From G965205725 sp965205725 (GTDB lineage: Bacteria > Pseudomonadota > Gammaproteobacteria > Pseudomonadales > Halieaceae), in NCBI GenBank assembly GCA_965205725.1, contig OZ242189.1, forward strand, positions 62,001-126,000: a stretch of 64,000 bases of DNA, in the 5' to 3' direction. The position numbers and the translations under genes are program-made. The notes beneath the pieces were generated by a model. That model was given only the letters and a program-made list of their open reading frames with translations, was not told where the DNA came from and did no database searches. Positions within the stretch are counted from its first letter, which is position 1. Each line of letters starts with the position of its first letter. This document shows, in pieces, positions 35,456 to 44,069 of the stretch.

Positions 35456-35728
35456 GTGCCACGTTCATTGAAAAAAGGTCCTTTTATTGACCTGCATCTT
35501 ATGAAAAAGGTTGAGGCCGCGGTTGCAAGCAGTGATCGCCGTCCCATTAAAACCTGGTCGCGTCGGTCTATGGTGTCTCCAGATATGGTTGGTTTGACCA
35601 TTGCTGTCCACAACGGACGTCAACACGTACCTGTCTTGGTCAATGAAGACATGGTTGGTCATAAATTGGGTGAATTCGCAGCAACCCGTACCTATCGCGG
35701 TCACGTTGCGGATAAGAAAGCTCGCTAG
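35456..35728 (+). CDS. rpsS: 30S ribosomal protein S19
   Basis: 90 residues from GTG 35456, giving PRSLKKGPFIDLHL; the longer upstream frame overlaps rplB. HNGRQHVPVLVNEDMVGHKLGEF is the family signature. Binds 16S rRNA with S13 at the head. Confidence 0.98.
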   Translation: MPRSLKKGPFIDLHLMKKVEAAVASSDRRPIKTWSRRSMVSPDMVGLTIAVHNGRQHVPVLVNEDMVGHKLGEFAATRTYRGHVADKKAR

Positions 35729-35752
35729 GGCCTGGGTGAGAGAGGTTTAGTG

Positions 35753-36091
35753 ATGGAAGTTGCAGCAAGATTAAAAGGTGCCCGAATCTCCGCACAGAAA
35801 GCCCGTTTGGTTGCTGACCAGGTGCGCGGCAAAGGGGTGGAAGAGGCTTTGAGCGTGCTGAACTATAGCAACAAGAAGGCCGCGCACATTATTAAGAAAA
35901 TCCTCGACTCGGCGATCGCAAATGCCGAGAACAACGAAGAGGCTGATGTTGACGAACTGACAGTGTCCGGCATCTTTGTAGACGAAGGTATGACCATGAA
36001 GCGTCTGCGTCCGCGTGCCAAAGGCCGCGCTGACCGCATATTTAAGCGCTCTTGCCATATCACAGTAAAAGTCGCTGACGGCGAAGACTGA
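35753..36091 (+). CDS. rplV: 50S ribosomal protein L22
   Basis: 112 residues from ATG 35753 with AGAGAGG upstream (a GTG directly before it is in frame). EVAARLKGARISAQKARLVADQVRG opens the protein. The tunnel hairpin MTMKRLRPRAKGRADR shows no macrolide-type deletion. Confidence 0.98.
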   Translation: MEVAARLKGARISAQKARLVADQVRGKGVEEALSVLNYSNKKAAHIIKKILDSAIANAENNEEADVDELTVSGIFVDEGMTMKRLRPRAKGRADRIFKRSCHITVKVADGED

Positions 36092-36108
36092 GTTTAGGAG
36101 ACGACCAT

Positions 36109-36789
36109 ATGGGTCAAAAAGTACATCCAACTGGCATCCGTCTGGGTATTGTTAAAGAGCATACTTCGGTTTGGTATGCCGATAGCAGAAGCTACTCTCG
36201 GAACCTGATCACTGATTTGGAGGTTCGGGCATATATTGAGAAGGCTCTGGATCACGCATCGGTGAGCCGAGTGGTCATCGAGCGTCCGGCTCAAACCGCG
36301 CGTATCACTATACATACAGCTCGCCCGGGTATTGTTATCGGCAAGAAGGGTGAAGATGTTGACAAGTTGCGCAAGGTTCTGTCTGCAAAGATGGGCGTTC
36401 CTGTACACATTAATATCGAAGAGATTCGCAAGCCGGACCTGGACGCCAGGCTGGTTGCGCAAAATGTGGCTCAGCAGTTGGAGCGCCGCGTGATGTTTCG
36501 TCGAGCCATGAAGCGGGTTGTTCAGAACGCCATGCGCCAGGGTGCTGAAGGTATCAAGGTGCAGGTCAGTGGTCGCCTGGGCGGAGCAGAAATTGCCCGA
36601 ACAGAGTGGTACCGCGAAGGCCGCGTGCCTCTGCACACCTTGCGTGCAGATATTGATTACGCCACGTATGAAGCCAGTACAACATACGGCATTTTGGGCG
36701 TGAAGGTATGGATCTTCAAAGGCGAAGTGATCGGCGCAGAAGAGCAGTCCGAAACTCCTGTCAAGAAGACAGCAACTATTAAGGGTTAG
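36109..36789 (+). CDS. rpsC: 30S ribosomal protein S3
   Basis: 226 residues. GQKVHPTGIRLGIVK at the N-terminus, the KH motif GIVIGKKGEDVDKLR and the C-terminal GGAEIARTEWYREGRVPLHTLRA are conserved. Lines the mRNA entry channel with S4 and S5. Confidence 0.99.
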   Translation: MGQKVHPTGIRLGIVKEHTSVWYADSRSYSRNLITDLEVRAYIEKALDHASVSRVVIERPAQTARITIHTARPGIVIGKKGEDVDKLRKVLSAKMGVPVHINIEEIRKPDLDARLVAQNVAQQLERRVMFRRAMKRVVQNAMRQGAEGIKVQVSGRLGGAEIARTEWYREGRVPLHTLRADIDYATYEASTTYGILGVKVWIFKGEVIGAEEQSETPVKKTATIKG

Positions 36790-36793
36790 GCAG

Positions 36794-37207
36794 ATGCTTC
36801 AACCAAAGCGCACAAAATTTCGCAAGATGCAGAAGGGCCGCAACCGCGGCCTGGCTCACCGCGGCAGCAAGGTCAACTTCGGTGAATTCGGTCTGAAAGC
36901 GGTGGGCCGCGGCCGTATTACCGCGCGCCAGATTGAGGCCGCACGCCGTGCCATGACCCGTCACATTAAGCGCGGCGGAAAAATCTGGATCAGGGTTTTC
37001 CCTGATAAACCAATTACGACCAAACCACTGGAAGTTCGCCAGGGTAAAGGTAAGGGTAACGTGGAATATTGGGTTGCACAGGTGCAGCCTGGCAAAGTGC
37101 TTTACGAAGTACAGGGTGTATCTGAAGAGCTGGCGCGAGAAGCGTTCGCGCTTGCATCAGCCAAGATTCCCGTTGAAACAGCATTTGTTAAACGGTTGGT
37201 GATGTAA
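36794..37207 (+). CDS. rplP: 50S ribosomal protein L16
   Basis: 137 residues. LQPKRTKFRKMQKGRNRGLA start and the RRAMTRHIKRGGKIWIRVFPDKPI core are standard. Its stop codon overlaps the rpmC start by one base (TAATG). Confidence 0.99.
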   Translation: MLQPKRTKFRKMQKGRNRGLAHRGSKVNFGEFGLKAVGRGRITARQIEAARRAMTRHIKRGGKIWIRVFPDKPITTKPLEVRQGKGKGNVEYWVAQVQPGKVLYEVQGVSEELAREAFALASAKIPVETAFVKRLVM

Positions 37208-37398
37208 TGAAAGCAAGTGAACTGCGTGATAAGTCCATTGAGGACCTGAACAAAGAACTGCTCTCCTTGCGTGAAGAAGGCTTTAAGCTGCGCATGCAAA
37301 AAAGCACAGGCCAACTGGGCCAGACTCATCTGCTGAAGCAGAATCAGCATGCTATAGCGCGCATTAAGACCGTGCTTACGCAGAAGGCCGGGGGGTAA
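37207..37398 (+). CDS. rpmC: 50S ribosomal protein L29
   Basis: 63 residues: two helices with KASELRDKSIEDLNKELLSL at the N-terminus and NQHAIARIKTVL near the end. Coupled to rplP. Confidence 0.98.
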   Translation: MKASELRDKSIEDLNKELLSLREEGFKLRMQKSTGQLGQTHLLKQNQHAIARIKTVLTQKAGG

Positions 37399-37401
37399 AC
37401 C

Positions 37402-37668
37402 ATGCCAGAAGTTCAAAATAGCGCACGTACCGTGACCGGGCGGGTAGTGAGTAACAAGATGGACAAAACGGTTACCGTTTTGATTGAACGTCGAGTTAAG
37501 CACCCGGTATATGGCAAGTACTTAACGCGATCTTCCAGGGTTCACGCCCATGATGAGAATAATGAGTGCGGAATTGGTGATTTGGTAACGGTCGCAGAGA
37601 CACGCCCAATTTCCAGATCCAAGAGTTGGAAGTTGCTAAAGATTGAAGAAAGCGCCGGCCAGGTTTAA
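37402..37668 (+). CDS. rpsQ: 30S ribosomal protein S17
   Basis: 88 residues, OB fold: ARTVTGRVVSNKMDKTVTVL and the ETRPISRSKSWKL signature. Last gene of the S10 group. A 23-base gap leads to rplN. Confidence 0.98.
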   Translation: MPEVQNSARTVTGRVVSNKMDKTVTVLIERRVKHPVYGKYLTRSSRVHAHDENNECGIGDLVTVAETRPISRSKSWKLLKIEESAGQV

Positions 37669-37691
37669 GCGCTAACAGGGTGGAATAGACA

Positions 37692-38060
37692 ATGATTCAG
37701 ACAGAATCCTATTTGGACGTAGCCGACAACAGTGGTGCGCGCCGTATTATGTGTATCAAGGTACTCGGTGGTTCCAGGCGTCGCTATGCGCGAATTGGTG
37801 ACTTGATTAAGGTAACCGTCAAGGAAGCAATTCCACGCGGCAAGGTTAAGAAAGGCCAGGTGATGAATGCGGTTGTTGTTCGTACCAAAAAGGGTGTGCG
37901 TCGGCAGGATGGCTCGCTGATCAAGTTTGACGACAATGCCGCAGTTTTGCTGAACGCGCAGAACGCGCCAGTTGGTACCCGCATCTTTGGACCGGTTACC
38001 CGCGAGCTGCGCAGTGAACAGTTTATGAAGATTGTTTCTCTGGCACCGGAAGTCCTTTAG
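37692..38060 (+). CDS. rplN: 50S ribosomal protein L14
   Basis: 122 residues. MIQTESYLDVADNSGARRIMCIKVLGG start and the GSLIKFDDNAAVLLN segment are conserved. First gene of the spc group. No separate promoter was recognised. Confidence 0.99.
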   Translation: MIQTESYLDVADNSGARRIMCIKVLGGSRRRYARIGDLIKVTVKEAIPRGKVKKGQVMNAVVVRTKKGVRRQDGSLIKFDDNAAVLLNAQNAPVGTRIFGPVTRELRSEQFMKIVSLAPEVL

Positions 38061-38088
38061 GCCGAGTCGAGCAGAGAGAGGAAAGACC

Positions 38089-38403
38089 ATGCTGAAAATT
38101 AAACGCGATGATGAAGTGATTATCCTGGCTGGTAAAGACAAGGGTAAGCGCGGCAAAGTACAGAAGGTACTGGATAACGGCAAAATGCTGATTACCGGTG
38201 TCAATATGGTTAAGAAGCATACCAAGCCCAATCCTCAGTTGGGCGTGGCTGGTGGTATTGTTGAGCAGGAGGCCCCGATTCAGGGCTCCAATGTGGGTAT
38301 CTTTAACCTCGCTACCAACAAGGCTGACCGGGTAGGTTTTAAGGTGGATGGCGATACAAAAGTGCGCATCTTCAAATCCAGTGGTGAGGCGATAGACGCC
38401 TAA
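38089..38403 (+). CDS. rplX: 50S ribosomal protein L24
   Basis: 104 residues from ATG 38089; the longer frame overlaps rplN. The KOW motif is VIILAGKDKGKRGKVQKVL. An assembly initiator for the large subunit. Confidence 0.98.
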   Translation: MLKIKRDDEVIILAGKDKGKRGKVQKVLDNGKMLITGVNMVKKHTKPNPQLGVAGGIVEQEAPIQGSNVGIFNLATNKADRVGFKVDGDTKVRIFKSSGEAIDA

Positions 38404-38418
38404 GCGGACGTAAAGACA

Positions 38419-38958
38419 ATGGCAACGCTGAAAAAAATTTATAGAGACGAGATAGCCCCCAGGCTTCAAGAAGAGCTGGGTCTGGACAATGTGATGGAAG
38501 TACCTCGTATCACCAAAATCACCCTCAATATGGGTGTTGGTGAAGCGCTGGGTGACAAAAAAGTTCTGGAAAATGCGGTTGGCGATATGCAGAAAATTGC
38601 AGGCCAAAAGCCGATCATAACCAAAGCTCGCCGCTCAATCGCCGGTTTTAAAGTTCGTGAAGGTTGGCCAATTGGTTGTAAGGTGACACTGCGCAGCGAG
38701 CGTATGTACGAATTTCTGGAGCGCCTGATTAGTATCGCGATTCCGCGTGTTCGTGACTTTCGCGGTATTAGTCCCAAGTCATTTGATGGCCGTGGTAATT
38801 TTGCAATGGGTGTTACTGAGCAGATTATTTTCCCTGAAATTGATTATGACCAGGTAGATGTTCTGCGCGGTTTGGATATCACTATTACGACTTCAGCTCG
38901 TGACGACGAAGAAGGTCGCGCATTGTTGCGTGCCTTTAACTTCCCGCTGAAGAGTTAA
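38419..38958 (+). CDS. rplE: 50S ribosomal protein L5
   Basis: 179 residues. VPRITKITLNMGVGEA is the family signature and GQKPIITKARRSIAGFKVREG the RNA-binding part. Contacts 5S rRNA and P-site tRNA. In E. coli the start of this gene's mRNA is the S8 repressor site. Confidence 0.99.
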   Translation: MATLKKIYRDEIAPRLQEELGLDNVMEVPRITKITLNMGVGEALGDKKVLENAVGDMQKIAGQKPIITKARRSIAGFKVREGWPIGCKVTLRSERMYEFLERLISIAIPRVRDFRGISPKSFDGRGNFAMGVTEQIIFPEIDYDQVDVLRGLDITITTSARDDEEGRALLRAFNFPLKS

Positions 38959-38972
38959 GAGAGAACTAAAGT

Positions 38973-39278
38973 ATGGCTAAAAAGTCGATGATTGCGCGTG
39001 AGAATAAAAGAGCGCGTGCGGTAGCAAAATATGCAACAAAGCGAGCTGAGCTGAAGGCTATTGTTAATAGCGTTACCGCCAGTGACGAAGAGAAGTGGGA
39101 AGCACAGGTGGCACTACAGAAGTTGCCTCGCAATGCCAGCCCGGTTCGTCAGCAGCGTCGCTGCCAGGTTACCGGACGCCCCCACGCGGTTTATCGCAAG
39201 TTTGGTCTATGTCGTAACAAATTGCGTGAGGCCGCTATGCGCGGTGACGTACCTGGCCTGGTTAAGGCCAGTTGGTAG
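38973..39278 (+). CDS. rpsN: 30S ribosomal protein S14 (zinc-independent form)
   Basis: 101 residues, the long form without the CxxC pairs. AKKSMIARENKRARAVAKYA start and the LPRNASPVRQQRRCQVTGRPHAVYRKFGLCRNKLRE core are typical. Confidence 0.98.
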   Translation: MAKKSMIARENKRARAVAKYATKRAELKAIVNSVTASDEEKWEAQVALQKLPRNASPVRQQRRCQVTGRPHAVYRKFGLCRNKLREAAMRGDVPGLVKASW

Positions 39279-39310
39279 AGCAGCCCTGGGCTGAAAGAGA
39301 GAATACAACT

Positions 39311-39706
39311 ATGAGTATGCAAGACCCGGTTTCAGACATGTTGACTCGCATCCGCAATGCGCAGATGGCAGGTAAAGAAGTTGTTGATATCCCCGCCTCA
39401 AAGCTGAAGTTGGCGATATGTGAAGTATTGAAAGATGAGGGATATGTCGCCGCTGTGTCCCGCACAGAAGATGGCGCCAAAGCTGAGCTGCGCGTTAGCC
39501 TGAAATATTTTGACGGCAAACCTGTGATCGCGGAGATTGATCGTATCAGCCGTCCGGGGCTGCGTCGCTATTCGGACAAAGATGGTATTCCCAGTGTGCG
39601 TGCCGGTTTGGGTGTCGCAATAGTTTCAACGAGCAGGGGCGTGATGACTGACCGCGCCGCTCGTGCTGCCGGTGTCGGCGGCGAAGTGCTTTGCACGGTA
39701 TTTTAA
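39311..39706 (+). CDS. rpsH: 30S ribosomal protein S8
   Basis: 131 residues from ATG 39311 (SMQDPVSDMLTRIRNAQ); the earlier frame overlaps rpsN. The C-terminal TSRGVMTDRAARAAGVGGEVLC matches the family. S8 represses the spc operon in relatives. Confidence 0.98.
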   Translation: MSMQDPVSDMLTRIRNAQMAGKEVVDIPASKLKLAICEVLKDEGYVAAVSRTEDGAKAELRVSLKYFDGKPVIAEIDRISRPGLRRYSDKDGIPSVRAGLGVAIVSTSRGVMTDRAARAAGVGGEVLCTVF

Positions 39707-39733
39707 TTCTTAGGCCTTTAAAGAGCGTTCACT

Positions 39734-40261
39734 ATGTCCAGAGTCGCAAGTAGCCCGGTAACGGTGCCCAGTGGGGTTGAAGTCAGGCTCAATGGCAAAG
39801 ACTTGTCGGTTAAAGGCGGCAAGGGTGAGCTGCGGATGACTATCCACGCAGGCGTGGAAGTTAAGCAGGAAGACAATGTGCTGACTTTTGCCGCAGTTGA
39901 TAAAGCCTCGGTAGCAATGTCTGGCACCACCCGTGCCCTGGTCAACAATATGGTAGTGGGTGTTTCCGACGGCTTTGAGAAGAAACTACAGTTAAACGGT
40001 GTGGGTTATCGCGCCGCAGTTTCAGGTAGTAAGCTGAGTTTGACTTTGGGCTTTTCCCACCCGGTTGAATATGAACTGCCTGCAGGAATTTCTGCGGAGC
40101 TGCCGAGTCAGACAGAAATCATATTGAAAGGTATTGATAAGCAGGCGGTAGGCCAGGTAGCGGCAGAAGTCCGCGCTTTCCGCCCGCCAGAGCCGTACAA
40201 AGGTAAAGGTGTTCGTTACGCGGATGAATATGTCCGTCGTAAGGAAGCCAAGAAGAAATAG
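39734..40261 (+). CDS. rplF: 50S ribosomal protein L6
   Basis: 175 residues. SRVASSPVTVPSGVEVRLNG at the start and PEPYKGKGVRYADEYVRRKEAKKK at the end are conserved. Two L6 repeats near the factor-binding site. Confidence 0.99.
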   Translation: MSRVASSPVTVPSGVEVRLNGKDLSVKGGKGELRMTIHAGVEVKQEDNVLTFAAVDKASVAMSGTTRALVNNMVVGVSDGFEKKLQLNGVGYRAAVSGSKLSLTLGFSHPVEYELPAGISAELPSQTEIILKGIDKQAVGQVAAEVRAFRPPEPYKGKGVRYADEYVRRKEAKKK

Positions 40262-40269
40262 GTAAGAGT

Positions 40270-40620
40270 ATGAGTGCTAAGAATGATTCAAGGTTGCGTC
40301 GCGCTCGTCGCGCTCGCGCCAAAATGCGTGAATTGGGTGTAAACCGCCTGTCCGTGCACCGTACACCTCGTCACATATACGCGCAGGTTCTTGCTCCCGC
40401 AGGTGACAAAGTGTTGGCTAGTGCGTCCACGCTGGATAAGGGCTTGCGCGGTGCTGGCACTGGCAATGTGTCGGCTGCTGCAGAAGTTGGCAAGTTGGTT
40501 GCTGAGCGCGCCAAGGCGGCGGGCATCGACACAGTGGCGTTTGATCGCGCCGGTTACAAATATCATGGACGGGTAAAGGCCCTGGCCGATGCCGCTCGTG
40601 ACAATGGTCTGGAATTCTAG
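40270..40620 (+). CDS. rplR: 50S ribosomal protein L18
   Basis: 116 residues. RRARRARAKMRELGVNRLSVHRTPRHIYAQV and FDRAGYKYHGRVKALADAARDNGLEF are diagnostic. Binds 5S rRNA with L5. Confidence 0.99.
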   Translation: MSAKNDSRLRRARRARAKMRELGVNRLSVHRTPRHIYAQVLAPAGDKVLASASTLDKGLRGAGTGNVSAAAEVGKLVAERAKAAGIDTVAFDRAGYKYHGRVKALADAARDNGLEF

Positions 40621-40631
40621 GGTTACCCACT

Positions 40632-41144
40632 ATGGCGTTTAATGATCGTAAAAAAGATGACAACAACGAAGGCCTCCAGGAAAAACTGGTACAGGTAAAC
40701 CGTGTTGCCAAAGTAGTTAAGGGTGGCCGTATTTTTGGTTTCACCGCGCTAACAGTTGTTGGTGATGGAAATGGAAAAGTAGGCTTTGGTCGTGGCAAGG
40801 CACGCGAAGTGCCTGTGGCTATTCAGAAATCTATGGAAAACGCACGCCGCAATATGATTGATGTGGAGCTGGATAACGGCACCATTCAGTACCCGGTTAA
40901 AGTTAACCACGGCGCGTCCAAAATTTATATGCAGCCAGCTTCCGAAGGTACTGGCGTAATTGCCGGTGGTGCGATGCGAGCTGTTTTGGAAATTGCCGGT
41001 GTACACAATGTGCTGGCTAAGTGTTACGGCTCTACCAATCCTGCCAACGTGGTTCGCGCCACTATTAAGGGCCTGCAGGAAATGTGTTCTCCAGAAACAG
41101 TCGCTGCCAAGCGTGGCAAGGCTGTTGAAGAGATTTTGAACTAA
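40632..41144 (+). CDS. rpsE: 30S ribosomal protein S5
   Basis: 170 residues. Double-stranded-RNA-binding part QEKLVQVNRVAKVVKGGRIFGFTAL, then VGDGNGKVGFGRGKAREVPVAI. Lies at the mRNA entry. No spectinomycin-resistance change is evident in the VNRVAKVVKGGR loop. Confidence 0.99.
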   Translation: MAFNDRKKDDNNEGLQEKLVQVNRVAKVVKGGRIFGFTALTVVGDGNGKVGFGRGKAREVPVAIQKSMENARRNMIDVELDNGTIQYPVKVNHGASKIYMQPASEGTGVIAGGAMRAVLEIAGVHNVLAKCYGSTNPANVVRATIKGLQEMCSPETVAAKRGKAVEEILN

Positions 41145-41173
41145 GAATTTGACGAGAGTGGATTGGCTGAGTC

Positions 41174-41356
41174 ATGGCTAAAGCAACCCTGAAGGTTACG
41201 CAGATTCGCAGCAGCAATGGGCGCCTGAAAGCGCACAAGGCATGTATAAGCGGCTTAGGTCTGCGTCGTATTGGTCACACTGTGGAAGTGGAGGACACCC
41301 CTTCGGTTCGCGGCATGATCGATAAAGTTAACTACCTGTTACGTGTCGAGGAATAG
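41174..41356 (+). CDS. rpmD: 50S ribosomal protein L30
   Basis: 60 residues: KATLKVTQIRSSNGRLKAHK and LGLRRIGHTVEVEDTPSVRGM. Ends five bases before rplO. Confidence 0.98.
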   Translation: MAKATLKVTQIRSSNGRLKAHKACISGLGLRRIGHTVEVEDTPSVRGMIDKVNYLLRVEE

Positions 41357-41360
41357 GGCA

Positions 41361-41810
41361 ATGAGTTCTGAAACAATCCGTTTGAATACGCTGAGTCCGG
41401 CTCAGGGAGCTCGCCGCAATGCCAAGCGCGTCGGTCGCGGTGTTGGCAGTGGCAACGGAAAAACCTGCGGCCGGGGCCACAAAGGTCAAAAGTCACGCTC
41501 TGGTGGGTCCGTTAAGCCCGGTTTCGAGGGCGGTCAGATGCCTTTGCAAAAACGCTTGCCGAAGTATGGTTTTACTTCGCGTGTTGCCCGTACTAGCGCG
41601 CAAATTCGCCTGGGTGATTTGGCGTGTGTAGAAGCAGACACGATTGATCTCGATGCTTTGAAAGCTGCGGATTTGGTTAAAGACAATGTATTGCGTGCGC
41701 GCATATTTCTGGCCGGCGAATTGAGCAAAGCCGTTACCGTTAAAGGCCTGGCTGTGACCAAAGGCGCTCGCGCTGCTATCGAGCAGGTCGGCGGGAAGAT
41801 CGAGGAATAA
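41361..41810 (+). CDS. rplO: 50S ribosomal protein L15
   Basis: 149 residues from ATG 41361. IRLNTLSPAQGARRNAKRVGRG and GHKGQKSRSGG match the family; a longer frame overlaps rpmD. It abuts secY with no gap. Confidence 0.98.
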   Translation: MSSETIRLNTLSPAQGARRNAKRVGRGVGSGNGKTCGRGHKGQKSRSGGSVKPGFEGGQMPLQKRLPKYGFTSRVARTSAQIRLGDLACVEADTIDLDALKAADLVKDNVLRARIFLAGELSKAVTVKGLAVTKGARAAIEQVGGKIEE

Positions 41811-43130
41811 ATGGGCACCCTGGGTGTGAATACGGCAGGACTAGGCGAGCTGTTTGCTCGCCTTCGCTTTGTATTGATGGCAATTATTGTTTATCGCATA
41901 GGCACCCATATACCTGTGCCTGGCATCAACCCGGATCAAATTGCAGCACTGTTTAACCAGAACCAGGGCACTATTTTGGGTCTGGCAAACATGTTTAGCG
42001 GGGGCGCGCTTGAGCGTATGAGTATCCTCGCACTGGGCATTATGCCGTACATTTCAGCGTCAATTATTATGCAGTTGATGTCAGCGGTAACGCCGCAGCT
42101 AGAGCAGTTGAAGAAAGAGGGTGAATCAGGCCGTCGTAAAATTAGCCAATACACCCGCTACCTGACTGTCGTGTTAGCCATTATCCAGGCGACCGGCATG
42201 TCGGTGGGCATGGCCAATCAAGGCATGGCCTACAGTGTGAATGTACTGTTCTACGTGGTATCGATCACTTCGCTTGTAACAGGTGCCGTGTTTATGATGT
42301 GGTTGGGTGAGCAGATTACCGAGAAGGGTGTGGGCAATGGTATTTCCCTGCTGATATTTGCCGGTATTGTGGCTGGTTTGCCAGCGGCGATAGGCCAGTC
42401 GCTTGAGTCGGCGCGCCAGGGCGAACTGAATATTCTGCTGCTGCTGTTTATTCTCGCGCTAGCCATCACCATGATTTTTGCGATTATTTATATCGAGCGT
42501 GGACAGCGGCGAATAACCGTTAACTACGCTAACCGGCAGCAGGGGCGTCGTCAGTACCAGGCACAAAGCAGCCATTTGCCCCTAAAAGTAAATATGGCCG
42601 GAGTTATCCCGGCGATATTTGCGAGCAGCATTTTGCTGTTTCCCGCCTCGATTGCGCAGTGGTTTGGGGGCGCTGGAGAGGCCGACTGGTTACAGGAGGT
42701 TGCATTGGCAATTGGTCCGGGCCAACCGCTGAATATATTGTTATTTACGGTGTTAATTGTATTTTTCTGCTTTTTCTATACGGCGTTGATGTTCAACCCC
42801 GAAGAGGTGGCGGATAACTTGAAACGCTCCGGCGCATTTGTACCGGGTATCCGTCCAGGTGCTCAAACCGCTAATTATATTGATGGCGTGTTGACCCGGT
42901 TGACGGTGTTCGGGGCGGCTTATATAGCCATTGTTTGCCTGATCCCCCAGTTTTTGGTGGTAACCGCTAATGTGCCCTTTTATCTGGGCGGTACCTCGCT
43001 GTTGATTGTTGTTGTGGTCGTCATGGATTTTATGGCTCAAGTGCAAAGCCATCTTATGTCGCAGCAGTATGAATCGGTCATGAAAAAGGCCAATTTGAAG
43101 AACTACGGTGGTGCCGGGCGCGTCCGGTAG
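41811..43130 (+). CDS. secY: Preprotein translocase channel subunit SecY
   Basis: 439 residues with ten membrane spans. FVLMAIIVYRIGTHIPVPGINP opens the first span. The plug region LANMFSGGALERMSILALGIMPYISASI, the WLGEQITEKGVGNGISLLIF segment and the ERGQRRITVNYA cytosolic loop are conserved. It starts directly at the rplO stop. With SecE (15889) it forms the channel. Confidence 0.98.
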   Translation: MGTLGVNTAGLGELFARLRFVLMAIIVYRIGTHIPVPGINPDQIAALFNQNQGTILGLANMFSGGALERMSILALGIMPYISASIIMQLMSAVTPQLEQLKKEGESGRRKISQYTRYLTVVLAIIQATGMSVGMANQGMAYSVNVLFYVVSITSLVTGAVFMMWLGEQITEKGVGNGISLLIFAGIVAGLPAAIGQSLESARQGELNILLLLFILALAITMIFAIIYIERGQRRITVNYANRQQGRRQYQAQSSHLPLKVNMAGVIPAIFASSILLFPASIAQWFGGAGEADWLQEVALAIGPGQPLNILLFTVLIVFFCFFYTALMFNPEEVADNLKRSGAFVPGIRPGAQTANYIDGVLTRLTVFGAAYIAIVCLIPQFLVVTANVPFYLGGTSLLIVVVVVMDFMAQVQSHLMSQQYESVMKKANLKNYGGAGRVR

Positions 43131-43155
43131 CATTGCAGAGAGTGGAGAAGAAGTC

Positions 43156-43272
43156 ATGAAAGTCCGTGCTTCCGTAAAGAAGATATGCAGAAACTGCAAA
43201 GTTGTTCGCCGCAAAGGTGTGGTGCGAGTGATTTGTCGTGCTGAACCTCGCCATAAACAGCGCCAAGGCTGA
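43156..43272 (+). CDS. rpmJ: 50S ribosomal protein L36
   Basis: 38 residues. KVRASVKKICRNCKVVRRKG with Cys11, Cys14, Cys27 and His33 forming the zinc-binding C+ form. It lies 25 bases after secY, the usual end of the spc group. Confidence 0.97.
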   Translation: MKVRASVKKICRNCKVVRRKGVVRVICRAEPRHKQRQG

Positions 43273-43291
43273 TTTGGGCGGGTTTGGATAT

Positions 43292-43320
43292 TTGATTTTT
43301 TTAGTTGATATAGCTAGAAT
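43292..43320 (+). promoter_or_regulatory. Promoter of the alpha operon (rpsM-rpsK-rpsD-rpoA-rplQ)
   Basis: TTGATT (43292-43297), a 17-bp spacer and TAGAAT (43315-43320), followed by GC-rich GCTGCGCC. The -10 box and spacer equal those of the str and S10 promoters. A leader of about 105 bases follows, where S4 repression acts in relatives. Confidence 0.72.
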
Positions 43321-43432
43321 GCTGCGCCTTTCGCGCCGGGCCTCCTTATCTCCAGTCTATGGAAGCAGGTTGCGCACGGGTGTTGAACCAGTGGCGCTAC
43401 ATAGTCTGGTGTAAGTATTTGGAGAGTTTTGG

Positions 43433-43789
43433 ATGGCTCGTATAGCCGGCGTAAACATACCTGATCATAAGCATGCTGTGATCTCGCTGACCCACATCTA
43501 TGGCGTTGGCCGCGCTCAGTCCCGCAGTATTTGTGCGGCGACAGGTGTTGCCGAGCAAACCAGGATTGGTGAACTCGGTGAAGAGCAAATGGACGCGCTG
43601 CGCGCTGAAGTTGGCAAGCTGATTGTTGAAGGTGATCTGCGACGTGAAGTGTCAATAAATATTAAGCGACTGATGGATCTGGGTTGTAATCGCGGCCTGC
43701 GTCATCGCCGTGGGCTGCCGTTGCGTGGTCAGCGCACAAAAACCAATGCGCGTACTCGCAAGGGTCCGCGCAAGCCGATTCGTCGGTAA
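43433..43789 (+). CDS. rpsM: 30S ribosomal protein S13
   Basis: 118 residues. ARIAGVNIPDHKHAVISLTHIYGVG start and the basic tail GLRHRRGLPLRGQRTKTNARTRKGPRK are conserved. TTTGGAG precedes the ATG. A MITE-like element separates it from rpsK. Confidence 0.99.
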   Translation: MARIAGVNIPDHKHAVISLTHIYGVGRAQSRSICAATGVAEQTRIGELGEEQMDALRAEVGKLIVEGDLRREVSINIKRLMDLGCNRGLRHRRGLPLRGQRTKTNARTRKGPRKPIRR

Positions 43790-43870
43790 TGTATAAAACC
43801 GCTAAGGGCTTGAGCCCTGAATGGAGCTAGATAAGCCTGCGTCAAGCATAGTAGAAACAAGCAATACCTT

Positions 43871-44011
43871 GAGACCTTTGCACGGAAGATGATTTCGCTT
43901 TCAGGCAAGGCAAAAACGCACGGAATGAGGGAGTTTATGCGCTTATAAATGACCGATTGAGTACGATTTTAACGCAGCATGCAGGTGAAATGGCTTTCGT
44001 GCAAAGGTCTC
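43871..44011. mobile_element. MITE-like element, copy 3, inside the alpha operon
   Basis: 141 bp, with the same 14-bp terminal inverted repeats and flanked by ACCTT direct repeats (43866-43870 and 44012-44016). It differs from the other two copies by one A-to-G change near the left end and a 2-bp GC insertion in the middle. It lies between rpsM (ends 43789) and rpsK (starts 44070), genes usually only about 20 bases apart in the alpha operon. The operon must be transcribed through it. Confidence 0.92.
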
Positions 44012-44069
44012 ACCTTATTAGTGTAGCTACCTCAAAGTGTAGCGTTGATATTAAGACAGGAACCTAAAT

